Below, in pieces: positions 1 to 9,511 of a stretch of 64,000 nt of DNA. A model generated the notes under the pieces. It saw only the letters and a list, made by a program, of their open reading frames with translations. It was not told the DNA's origin and searched no databases. Position numbers and translations under genes: made by a program. Source of the DNA: Pseudorasbora parva. Lineage: Eukaryota; Chordata; Actinopteri; Cypriniformes; Gobionidae. Where the stretch lies: positions 34,480,951 to 34,544,950 of the forward strand of contig NC_090188.1 in the NCBI RefSeq assembly GCF_024679245.1, written 5' to 3'. Position 1 is the stretch's first letter, and every line of letters starts with the position of its first letter.

Positions 1-119
1 GTGAGTGTATAGGGCTGTTCGGCTCTGGTCACTAGTCATTAAGAAATCATGTTAATTTCAAATACTTATATCACTGACAACAGTAGTCTGGCCAGGATAT
101 TGTCGTTTAAAAGCATTAA

Positions 120-540
120 ACAGCATTGCCTACGGTCATAGCTATAGGTTTGGGGGCACCTTCGTGTACCACATGAAGTCCTACCCCGGCCTCTCAAAGG
201 CCTGGAACCAACTCGTTCGACAGAAGGGGTTCCTTTAAGGGAATGTGGCTAGGGGACCCGAGGGCGCCCCAGCCAGTCACTATTCGGGAAGAACTTCACC
301 GAATGCCACCAGAGAGGCCTGACCTGGCGTCACTATGCGGGACTCTTCCGTCGGCCAACCCTGTCTGTTGAAAAAGAGAGCCTCTGGAAACTCACCTCTG
401 GAGAGGCATCCAGCTGAGGGACTGCCAGACCTCAGAGACGGGCTATTCTGGAGAACAGCACTCAGCGTAGTGCTTTCCGACCCTTGCTAGCGAGGGGAGT
501 CAGCTGCTCGATCCTAGGATATACCGAGCACATACATTAC
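120..540. other. GC-rich segment, unrecognised
   Basis: This stretch is much richer in G and C than the AT-rich DNA around it and has no long open frame on either strand. Its compositional contrast suggests a transposon fragment (possibly the non-coding part of a DIRS-like or LTR element), but no diagnostic motif, terminal repeat or coding domain was seen. Confidence 0.3.
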
Positions 541-917
541 AGGGGTGCTCAGGAGGCCTGAGAAATGAACTGAGAAATCAACTTTCCCTTGAATTTTTTA
601 TATATATATCTTGTACGTTTCAAAGCTGAAAACTTTCTTGTTAGTCAAAGAAAAGCTTTTATTTACACCAGGCCCAGCAAACGAGAGATCTCAGAATGTG
701 CCAACCCTTGACGTCAGAGCGTGTTTAAACACGGCCTCTACAGTGCCTGACATAATAAATAACAGGTCAACATAATCAGGCATCCTTCTTCTTCTGTTAG
801 ACATCACAGTGAGGCACATTCTGAGATCTCTTGTTTGCTTGGCCTGGTATCAATAAAAGCTTTTTATATATTAAAAGCTCAAGGGAAAGTTGATATCTCA
901 ATTCATGACCCCTTTAA
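541..917. repeat. Long inverted-repeat element (MITE-like)
   Basis: The two halves are near-complementary. The segment at about 652-702 pairs with about 813-863 (shared core GAGATCTCAGAATGTGCC), and the outer arms around 566-592 pair with about 885-912 (shared core ATCAACTTTCCCTTGA). A short unpaired centre separates them. There is no coding capacity. This fold-back structure is typical of non-autonomous DNA transposons of fish. A clear target-site duplication was not found, so the superfamily is open. Confidence 0.6.
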
Positions 918-939
918 TCACACTGAAACTTAATGACAA

Positions 940-1156
940 CACTGTAAAAAAAAAAAAAAAAAAATGCTCCAATTGAAAATTTTCAAGTGACTGATCACAT
1001 CTAAATTTTTCAGTTAGCCAAATTGAATTCCTGTGATTTAAATTGCATCAATTCACAGAATTTCAATTTGGCCAACTGAAAAATTTAGATGTGATCAGTC
1101 ACTAGAAAATTTTCAATTGGAGCAATATTTTTTTTTTTTTTTTTTTTTTTACAGTG
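940..1156. mobile_element. Near-perfect palindromic MITE, hAT-like ends
   Basis: The element starts CACTGTAAAA and ends TTTTACAGTG, and the interior is almost entirely self-complementary around a centre near 1040 (for example TTCAGTTAGCCAAATTGAA against TTTCAATTTGGCCAACTGAA). CACTGTAAAA-type ends are common in small fish hAT-like elements; the same end sequence bounds the element at 34786-35181. The flanks do not show a convincing 8-bp duplication. Confidence 0.6.
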
Positions 1157-1246
1157 AAATGTTCATTGAAACAAGGCATTACTTCTCATTTAAAAAAAAT
1201 CTCATTTTGTTATGCTATAACTAAATCTAATTATTATTATTATTAT

Positions 1247-1317
<71 letters not shown>

Positions 1318-2187
1318 ATAGGAGTAGTAATAGTAATAGAAGTAGTCAGTACAGTAGTTTTCATCACTGTATTTTATTGTTTTTTTTTTTACTTATTACA
1401 TCAACCATTTAAATTTAAATTTGACAACATGATTGGTTCCTCTGATATAAACGAATATGTATTTTAAGTATAATAATAATAATTTTGAAAAAAGTTTGAA
1501 AAATATAGCAAAAATTCTGAAAGATATTTGTAATTCTGTCTAAATTATTTGAGCTATAACATCCAAGCTTAGTTGTGGTAGTGATATTATTTCTGTTGTG
1601 TTGTTCTTAATGGTTTCAGATTGTTTGGTTTTTAAGCAGACACTGCACTGTCTTCAGAGGTAATATTAATATAAATGCAGGAGTATCGTTTGGAATTGAA
1701 TTGAAAATACGATCAGCTTATGCCTGCACAATCTTCCTGTTCTCATCCCCAAGACTTTGTGTCTAAAATGATGTCGCCAGGAAGAGTAAGGATCAAGCAG
1801 GCTAATCTTCAAACAATTCTGGCCTCCTTAACTTTCAGAATCATTTCGTATGCTTAAATAATTTAATGGAAAGCAGCTTAAATGTTCAACCTCTCTTCAC
1901 AAAGACCAGCCGTAGTCAAATAAAATTAAATTCTGCTAATCTGCACACTCAATAAAGATCCATTTTCTGCTGCAGCATGTTTAATCACTGTTTTTTTAAA
2001 CTGCAATATGCACACTTTGATGATAATTGAAAGATGTTGGCTACAAACTCCAAATGTATTCTAACCAAAATGTGATGACAGACAAGTAACAGGCAGTTCT
2101 GCTGACAAACATAAAGGATTACTTCACACAAAAAGAAAATTTAGAATTATATTACCAGCCATAGTATTATATTATGTTCTTTCTTTG
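1157..2187. other. No gene seen; AT-rich with trinucleotide microsatellite
   Basis: About 1229-1330 is an ATT tract changing into a long AGT (TAG) trinucleotide array, decaying into interrupted copies up to about 1345. The rest is AT-rich sequence with no open frame, RNA gene or terminal repeat that I can support. Confidence 0.6.
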
Positions 2188-2440
2188 GCCCCACTTTATA
2201 TTAGGTGGGCTTAACTACTACTTACATCAAAAAATAACTACAATGTACAATTGTGTTCATATTGTATTGAAGAACACTTTAGCTCATATTGAAGTAGGAT
2301 ACGGGTGAAGTTAGGGTCAGGTGTGGTGGGGCAAGTTTAAGGCTAGGGTTAGTTGTAAGGGTCAATAGTGTAATTATAAATGTAACTACATAAATTAATT
2401 ACAGATGTAATAACATGCAGCTAATTAAAAAAAATAGAAC

Positions 2441-2692
2441 TGTGAGGTTGCTGGTTTAATTGTATTCTATTTTTTTACATTATTTCTATTCGCAATCAAG
2501 GACTTTTATTTTGGTGTTGAGGACGAGTAAAATGTGAAGGGGTGGGCTAGAAGAGGAGTAGTGTGCGCAGTACCTGTGTGGACGCAAAATGTGGTGTTGC
2601 TTATTAAAAAGTTATTAGCCATTACAATTTGAAGTACATCGTCTTTATTGATATCAGTCAATATCAGTGCACAGTTAAACCCCACGCCTTAA
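2441..2692 (+). repeat. 5' LTR of gypsy element
   Basis: It begins TGTGAGGTTGCT and matches 8600-8865 over its length with many substitutions and small gaps. The end, which reads CA in the partner, has mutated (TTAAA here versus TTACA). It contains the shared block GAAGAGGAGT. Confidence 0.7.
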
Positions 2693-2771
2693 ATATTATA
2701 TATATATTTCAATAAAAGACTTTACAAGACTGAACTGATACAACACTGCATTAACATCACTCTTTTCAAAC

Positions 2772-3680
2772 ATGGCAGAAGACAATATGACAACCCCTCA
2801 AGTGCGCTTCAGAGCTGTTTTACCTCCAGACTTCACCGGGGATGGCAACAAAAGCTTTTCTCGATTGGCTAGACATTTTCGTGTATGCTTTGAGACCTCA
2901 GGTATGGACAAACCCCAGTTTGCCAAAGTACTTCCTTCAAGATTGGCAGGTGATGCATTCAGCTACTGGGATAGTTTGTCGGATGTCATAAAAATGGATT
3001 ATGATAGTACATGTAACAAAATGGCTGTTCTACACGCTCTACAGTCACTGAATCTTTTCCACTGCCGACATCTTCTGCACCTCAACCTGCCATGGTACAC
3101 AGCCTCACAACTGAGTCCGCCAATATGCTCACTGCGCAGCTCAGTGACCTCCATCTAGAAGTAGACAAACTTCAGTCTGTAGTTACTATGCTGACGCAGC
3201 CCAAGTCTCATCACACCAGTGCTGTCTCATCTCCTGATCATCACTTCACATATCGTCGGAGATCACCTTTACTTGAGAGAGTTAAAGACTATATGCCATC
3301 TTCTTGCTATCAACATTTCACAGCATCTGATGAGCCTTACTTCAGAGGAAGATCTCCTGTACGTTCCAGTAAGAGCCATCACAGACTACATGAGAGCCCC
3401 AGACCAAGTTATCATCAGCAACAAGGTTATGAGAGACCATTATGATACGACAGCAGAGACACCCCTCAGCGAAGATATGGTACATGTAATGACCCAGCTT
3501 CTTCTCACGCCAGCTACAGGCATCAACAGAGGGATGACAATAGCCAAAGTGAAAACCGAGATCGATGGAGGGATGAGCAGTATTACAGACATCGCTCTCC
3601 AAGGTAATGACGTCCCTATCCATGCCACGTACACTGCGTCCAACATCAACGTTCGGGAAACAAGTGGTAGATGGAGATGA
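2772..3680 (+). pseudogene. Gypsy gag remnant
   Basis: The frame opening at 2772 encodes a gag-like N-terminus with a capsid-type stretch around residues 30-75 (motifs FSRLARHF, LAGDAFSYWDSL). The reading then moves between frames by indels at about 3050-3130, giving overlapping short frames at 3092 and 3219. Later residues are basic and His/Tyr/Arg-rich. I see no intact zinc knuckle. This is a dead gag; exact frameshift positions are approximate. Confidence 0.65.
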
Positions 3681-4149
3681 GGGCCAATCTTCAGTTCGGC
3701 TGTCAGCGGCCCATAGTGACAATGCAGTCACATCTGTGAACACTACAGTCTGGACACCATACATAAAAGGCCTCATTGAGGACCAAGAAGTCAGTGTTTT
3801 CCTTGACACTGGTGCTTGGTTGTCACACATCAGTAAGGCTTATAGTCAACGCATCCCTGCACTGAAACATTGCCCCTTACTGAAAAGTTTCAAGGTGGCA
3901 CACACACTAATAGGACAACAGTTAAACATTTTAGGCTCATTAACTGTCATATTACGTCTTGGGTCACATATATTCAGTATGAACATGTATGTTGTAAGAA
4001 ACTCTAGACAGTATGCTCTTCTTGGGTGGGACACGGTGCCTCAATTGACAGGTTCAAGGATGACAGACTTCCTCTTTTCAGTTCCTCCCAAGCATTGCCT
4101 TTTTGATGTAATGTGCTCTTGCTCTCCCAGGTCTCAGTGCCCCCTTTGA
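3607..4149 (+). pseudogene. Gypsy retropepsin (protease) remnant
   Basis: An open stretch carries the aspartic protease signature FLDTGAWLSHIS near 3800-3840 and, about 75 residues later, the second hydrophobic strand with ALLGWDTV, a normal retropepsin layout. It cleaves Gag and Gag-Pol in active elements. Here it is a separate open frame bounded by shifts, in a pol that is inactivated downstream. Confidence 0.7.
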
Positions 4150-4399
4150 CCGAGATAATTGTTCCTGCCTCTGTAACATGTACCACAGAAACAGGACGTC
4201 AGCTCCATGGTTTTCAAGGTATTCTGGAACCGAATGTGACATTTGACAAAGATTTATCGGTTGCTCGTAGCTTCTCTAATGTCAAAAAATGGGCTCACAG
4301 TAGTTAATCTGCTTAATCCCACACACCAAGACATTGAGCTGCCCAAACAGACCCCTTTGGGTCAGCTCTACACTGTGCGTAACATTCCTTCTGATTTCT

Positions 4400-6008
4400 A
4401 AAAGCCTGTGGATGGTCTTGTAGCTCAGGTTAGTCTGCCAAGCCCTTCATGCCAATTACCTGATGTTCATATGGGTACAGACACTCTTACTCCAGCTGAG
4501 GTAGAAGTAGTTAACTCCACCCTAAAAGAGAACGGTGATCTATTCAGTGCTTCCTCTACTGATCTAGGTAGAACTGATTTGATTAAGCATAGCATACACA
4601 CATCCTCTACATCCCTGTGCGTCAGAGAGCATACCATACATATCCTACCCTACGAGAAGAAATCCACAAGCAAGTAAAAAAACTTCTTGATGCTGACTTA
4701 GTTGAGCCCAGCCACAGTCCATGGGCCTGCCCAGTGATTCATAAGAAGGATGGATCTTACAGATTGTGTATCAATTATAGACGTTTACACTCAACTACAA
4801 TTAAAGATGCACACCCACTCCCACGTGTGGATGACAGTTTGGACACCCTTTCTGGAGCAACCCTGTTTAGTATGTTAGATTTGTGAAGTGGTTACTGGCA
4901 GATTCAAATGGATGATGCTAGTAAGGAAAAAAACTACCTTTACTACGGGTAATTCCCTGTACCATTTTAAGGTTATGCCAATGGGCCTTACTAATGCCCC
5001 CTGACATTTCAGAGATTGATAGAGCTTGTTCTCCGATGCCTCCATTGATCCAAGGGTTTGGTATATATTGATGACATACTAGTCTTCAGTAAGACCTTTC
5101 AAGACCACATCCACGATCTCTCTGATGTGTTTGGTAGATTGCAGCAAGCTGGTCTTAAACTTCATCCTAAAAAATGTCAGTTTTTCAAGCAATCTGTACT
5201 CTTTCTAGGGCATGTGGTTTCAAAGGATGGCATTCAACCAGACCCCAAAGTGACTGAGAATGTGTTGAACTGGCCTTGTCAACTACACCTACAAAAGGTT
5301 AGAGCTTTCATAGGCCTCCATTCATACTATCGCCGTTTTATCAAAAACTTTGCAGAGAAAGCAGTCCCTTTACACAATCTGACAAAGAAACATGTCAAAT
5401 TCACATGGAGTGAACAATGTGAAGACACTTTTGAGTACTTTCAGAATCTTCCCCTCCTATCCTCACTTACCCTGATTTCAGCAAGTCTTTTATTCTATAT
5501 ACGGATGCATCTCACCACGCAATTGGCTCTGTTCTTGCACAACAACAACAGGGTGTTGAAAGGTAGTAGCATATACCAGTCATGTGCTAAGTGCAACAGA
5601 GCGCAACTGGTCCACCTTTGACAGAGAATGGTGGGCTATTGTTTGGTCTGTCAGACATTTCTCACACTACTTGCAAGGGTACCCCTTTGTGATTGTTACA
5701 GATCATCGCCCCTTGTTGGGTTTAAGGAAAATGCTTATTGATCGAGATCCAACAGGGCCCGTTGGGCATTGGAGCTCGATCTGTACAATTGGGTCATAAA
5801 ACACAGACATGGAGCAAAGCACACAAATGCAGACTCACTTTCTAGGTGCCTACATCAAAGCGATGTCATTCCTCAGCCTACTTCGGATCTCTCAATGACA
5901 GACAAGACAGAACCTTCTGTAATCACAGCCCTTCTTACTGCTCATGCTGTTAAAGACCTTCCCAGTCTTTGTCAGTCGATATTGCACAGTGTCAAAAAGA
6001 TGATGTGA
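4400..6008 (+). pseudogene. Gypsy reverse transcriptase and RNase H remnant
   Basis: RT pieces run in order. 4617-4886 has LLDADLVEPS, KKDGSYRLCINYRRL and the first catalytic Asp block FSMLDL, followed by a stop. Then comes a damaged patch with GYWQIQMDD. 5058-5450 has the active site YIDDILVFS, then LGHVVSKDGI and the RT-connection region. RNase H follows with a TDAS-type block near 5510 (off frame), ERNWSTFDREWWA at about 5600-5640 and VTDHRPLLGL near 5700. At least two in-frame stops and several shifts break it. Confidence 0.8.
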
Positions 6009-6029
6009 TACTGAGGACAGTGATTGAGT

Positions 6030-6450
6030 GGTTATAGGAAATAAGCAGACCTCCATCTGGGCTTCTAAAGAAAGGTTCGGCAGAGCTCAAAATATATTGG
6101 CAACAGTTTGAGTTTTGCCTGTCACAAAAAAAAAAGCCACCCACTCTTCATGTGGTCATTCCCAGCAAAGCTGTCCCTCCGGTGTTACAGTTTTTACAGG
6201 GACATTCCACTGTAGGTCACCTTGGTCATAAAAAGACACTTGCAAGGGCCAGGGAGCATTTCTATTGGTCATACATGGCGAGAGACATAGAGAAATACTG
6301 CCAACAATGTGTTTCCTGCCAGTCTAGATCTATGTCAGTTCCACATAGAATTGCTCCTCTACAGACCATTCATGCCAATTGTCCTTTTGAAAAGGTGGCA
6401 GCTGACATTACATATCTTCTTGTGACACCATCAGGCCATAAATCCTCTCT
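6030..6450 (+). pseudogene. Gypsy integrase N-terminal part, truncated
   Basis: The open frame at 6152 has the HHCC zinc-binding module (H..GHLGHKKT, then CQQCVSCQ) and the start of the catalytic core with the first Asp (VAADITYLLV). Similarity stops near 6440, where unrelated gypsy gag sequence begins, so the DDE core is interrupted. Confidence 0.75.
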
Positions 6451-7335
6451 GGCTCTGGCTCTGCGGGTCGACGCGTGCTTACAACACAGAGACTGACACT
6501 CTCAACCGGAACGGTTCGCTGAGATGCCCGCGAGTTCCACAGAGCGCACGGTCAGCCCCACCATCGATCCCGAGCCCATGCAGGTTGGTCGAGCTTGGCT
6601 TTCCCGGGAGAAGAGAGAGCGTCGACGTGTAGAAGGGCTCTGTCTGTACTGCAGTGGGATGGGGCATTTCCTCAACCATTGTCCGGTAAAAAATCTAGCC
6701 CGACAGTAGAGAGGAGGATACTGTCGGGCGGTTCCAGGTTGGGGGAATCTCCTCCCAGTAAGACTGCAATGGGCAGACAGGTACCACAGCTGCCAGGCGA
6801 TGGTGGACAGTGGGGTGGAAGGTAATTTTTTAGACTGCTCACTGGCTGAACAGCTTCAGCTCCCCACCAAGCCTCTCTGTCACCCCATCACTTTGCACAT
6901 GTTGACTGGACAAAGACTACCTATCACACACACCACTGACCTGCTCACACTGATCACATCTGGCAACCACAACAAGACACTTGACTTTTACATCACTGAC
7001 TCACCTCTTGTTCCTGTCGTCCTCAGTCATCCCTGGCTTATTAAGCATAACCCCAGGGTTGACTGGGGTCGTAATTCTGTTTCCTCCTGGGACGATCAGT
7101 GCTATGCCTCTTGTCTTGTGTCTGCCCGTCCGTCTGTGTCTAGTTCTGTATTACAGGATGAGTCGTTGGATCTGTCAAACGTGCCCAAATTGGGCCCCCT
7201 GTCGGACACCACGTCTATCGGAAGGTCATGTAAACGAAAGATGTGGTCTGGAGACGATTGGAAGCTTTACCAGAAGCACAAACCGAACAAGCCAAAACAA
7301 AATCTCGAACATCCCGAGCCATACCTGGCCATGAA
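6450..7335 (+). pseudogene. Second gypsy element: gag tail and protease fragment
   Basis: 6524-6709 encodes a nucleocapsid end with a CCHC zinc knuckle (CLYCSGMGHFLNHC), ending in a stop. A protease follows at 6800-7150 with VDSGVEGNFLD as its active-site block and PVVLSHPWLIKHNP, typical of vertebrate gypsy elements. The family differs from the outer gypsy. The fragment ends near 7290-7335, where the coding strand switches. Knuckle and protease lie in different frames. Confidence 0.75.
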
Positions 7336-7338
7336 TCG

Positions 7339-7920
7339 TTATTTGACCATAACATTGGTTCGACTGACCCCTGGATGACATGCTACATTGGAACAATGGC
7401 CGCATCTGATGACATCAGACCGTAACCCCTCTGGCACAAATAATCGACTCTGTGGTCCGCCGGGCGGATCCGCTACCCCTTCTAAGGCCGTTCTGACCTT
7501 CGATTCGACCTCCCATGTGAGTGTCGAGATAATGAGTTTCTGCAGAAAAATGCACTCGGGACTAGATGGGCGTTCGGATCGGTCAAAAATGCGATATAAA
7601 GCATCGGGTTTGATGTTCTTAGAACCCGGGCGGTACGAGAGTGAAAAGTCAAAACGTCCGAAAAAAAGAGCCCACCGAGCCTGCCTAGAGTTAAGTCTTT
7701 TAGTGGATCTGGTATACTCCAAACTCTTGTGATCCATCCAGACAAGATGGACCCCCGCTTCCTCTAACCAATGGCGCCATTCTTCCAATGCTAGTTTGAC
7801 TGCCAACAGTTCTCTGTTGCCAATGTCGTAATTACGATCGGCTGAAGACCTGGTTGTAACTCTATAGCATAGTCATAGGGACGGTGAGGAGATAGAGAAG
7901 CAGCCCAGGACTTACTGAAC
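7339..7920 (-). pseudogene. Inverted gypsy RNase H / integrase zinc-domain fragment
   Basis: On the minus strand the frame 7806-7339 reads RNase H C-terminal sequence (KLALEEWRHWLEEAG, MDHKSLEYTRSTKRLNSRQA, YRPGSKNIKPDAL) into an integrase N-terminal part (GHCSNVACHPGVSRT). Further upstream on that strand, to about 7900, YDYAIEL-like linker sequence is recognisable. It faces away from the gag/protease fragment at 6450-7335, so one piece was inverted and the RT between them lost. Confidence 0.75.
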
Positions 7921-7979
7921 ACTTCCTTCAGGTCCAGAAGGTCTTCATTCTCATTCTGCCGTGACAGTATGCTAATCAG

Positions 7980-8510
7980 CCAAAAGGTTTTCCTAAAAAG
8001 ACACCCACGTGGTACATCATAACCGTCTTAAACCCTACTTGGATTCGACATATCGGCAGGGGCAAACAGTATCAGATGTATCGTCTCCCATTGCACTGCC
8101 TGTTGAACAAAAAAGAACCCTCTAGTACTTCTAATTCCTCTACACTTGCTGCTCAAAAGAACTTCCCTTCTGTCGTTTTTACTTTCTCCCCAATCAATTT
8201 TCTTGGTTTCTCCCCAAGAGTTCAGAGTTCAGCTAGGTTTTTCTGTTAGGACAGCCCCCACTGAACTTAATGCGAAACACTGTACAGTTTAATGTCCCAC
8301 AGTCTGATGACACGGCAAGCTCAAAAGTGGACCGTCTTACTGCCATGGCTCCACATGCTGTTCTAGACTCTAGACCGTTAGGTCGCAGGCATGTTAAATT
8401 CCCTGCAAGGTTCAAAGACTATGTTGTGTGTAAAAAAAAAAGGTCAATGTCTCATGTGGAATACAGACCATATTGTTTATTGAAAATTGTGGTTGCATTG
8501 CACTAACAAT
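7980..8510 (+). pseudogene. Outer gypsy: C-terminal end of pol
   Basis: The small frame at 8270-8506 carries LGRRHVKFPARFKDYV, which resembles the basic tail that ends gypsy integrases before the 3' LTR, and it lies just upstream of the LTR at 8600. The preceding few hundred bases show no clean frame. This places the right edge of the foreign gypsy fragment between about 7920 and 8260. Confidence 0.5.
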
Positions 8511-8599
8511 CAGCACATTGCTTTGTCCGGTTTATTCATGACAGTTTTACTTTCTGTATGTTGAAAACGTGGACGTTTCTTTTCATATGAGGTAACTAA

Positions 8600-8865
8600 T
8601 GTGAGGTTGCTTGTTTAATGTTCATTGTATTCTATTTTTTTTTTTTTACATTATTTCTATTCTCTATCAATGACTTTTATTTTGGTGTTGAGTCCTTGGG
8701 GAGGATGAGAAAAAGTGAAGGAGTGGGCTAGAAGAGGAGTGTGCGCAGTGCCTGTGCGGGCGCAAAGTGTGGTGTTGCTCATTAAAAAGTTATTAGCCGT
8801 TACGATTTGGAGTCCATCGTCTTTATTGCTGTCAGTCAATGCACAGATAAACCCCATGTCTTACA
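8600..8865 (+). repeat. 3' LTR of gypsy element
   Basis: It begins TGTGAGGTTGCT and ends TCTTACA. It matches the LTR at 2441-2692, including AGTGGGCTAGAAGAGGAG-type and TTAAAAAGTTATTAGCC blocks. The preceding bases are not a clean polypurine tract, in keeping with decay. Confidence 0.75.
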
Positions 8866-9135
8866 GTACTATGTAAAAACATGTATGTAAACAATAAGTG
8901 CATTGTATCAAATGATTAATTAATATGTTAGTACCCCTTAATGTTAGTACCCCTTTCTTCTGTATAACACACAATAAGATTATTATTATTATTTTTAGAA
9001 TGCTCCCACTTCTCTTCTCTGTTCAAAGTGACCTTAGAGCAAATAATTGTAACACACAAGCCATATGGACTACATTGGGGTTTTTTTTTTAAAGTACAAT
9101 GCTTCAAGAAGTGAAAAAAGAGTAATGCTTCGTGA

Positions 9136-9511
9136 TGTCACGTCACAGACAAAGGAAAAGGTGCGAGGACTCAAGTGCAGAGAAAGATAATTTATTACAA
9201 AATAAACATAAACTCAAAACAAAACCCACGAGGGGGAAAAACACACAATAGAATAATAAAATATAAACTTAAACAAACCAACAGAATCACAGGGAGAACG
9301 GGAGACGCAGACATTACACAAGGATCCAACACAGACTGACAAACACAAGGAGATTATAAAGGGAACAAACAAGGCAGATAATGAGGGAGAACAGGTGGGG
9401 CAAATTAACAAATAATCAGATAACAAGGGGGAGGGAACTGACAGGGACACGAGCACATGCTCAACATAACAAAACCCACAAGTGCACACACGACAGGACA
9501 GGCATGTGACA
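9136..9511 (-). repeat. 3' LTR of the 9136-12147 element
   Basis: 376 bp, TGTCACGTC...GTGACA as read on the plus strand. It is essentially identical to 11772-12147; one difference seen is CATAAC versus CATATC near the right side. Confidence 0.9.

Larger units (their letters stand above)
2441..8865 (+). mobile_element. Degenerate Ty3/gypsy LTR retrotransposon
   Basis: Two similar repeats of about 255-266 bp (2441-2692 and 8600-8865) bound gag, protease, RT, RNase H and integrase remnants in the standard Ty3/gypsy order on the plus strand. Frames are broken many times (stops at 4884, 4949 and elsewhere, several shifts). The integrase core is interrupted near 6440 by a piece of a different gypsy element, and the outer element resumes by about 8000-8270. 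The LTRs are visibly diverged, so this copy is older than the elements at 9136 and 38365. Confidence 0.8.
2188..8945. mobile_element. MITE-like fish repeat split in two by a gypsy element
   Basis: The left part (2188-2440, beginning GGCCCCACTTTATATTAGGT) and the right part (8866-about 8945, beginning GTACTATGTAAAAACATG) look like consecutive parts of one interspersed repeat common in cyprinid genomes. They were separated when the LTR element at 2441-8865 inserted. The bases next to the LTRs are GAAC on the left and GTAC on the right, consistent with a 4-bp GTAC duplication with one later mutation. Short related end fragments occur near 27478-27502. Family assignment is from memory. Confidence 0.55.
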
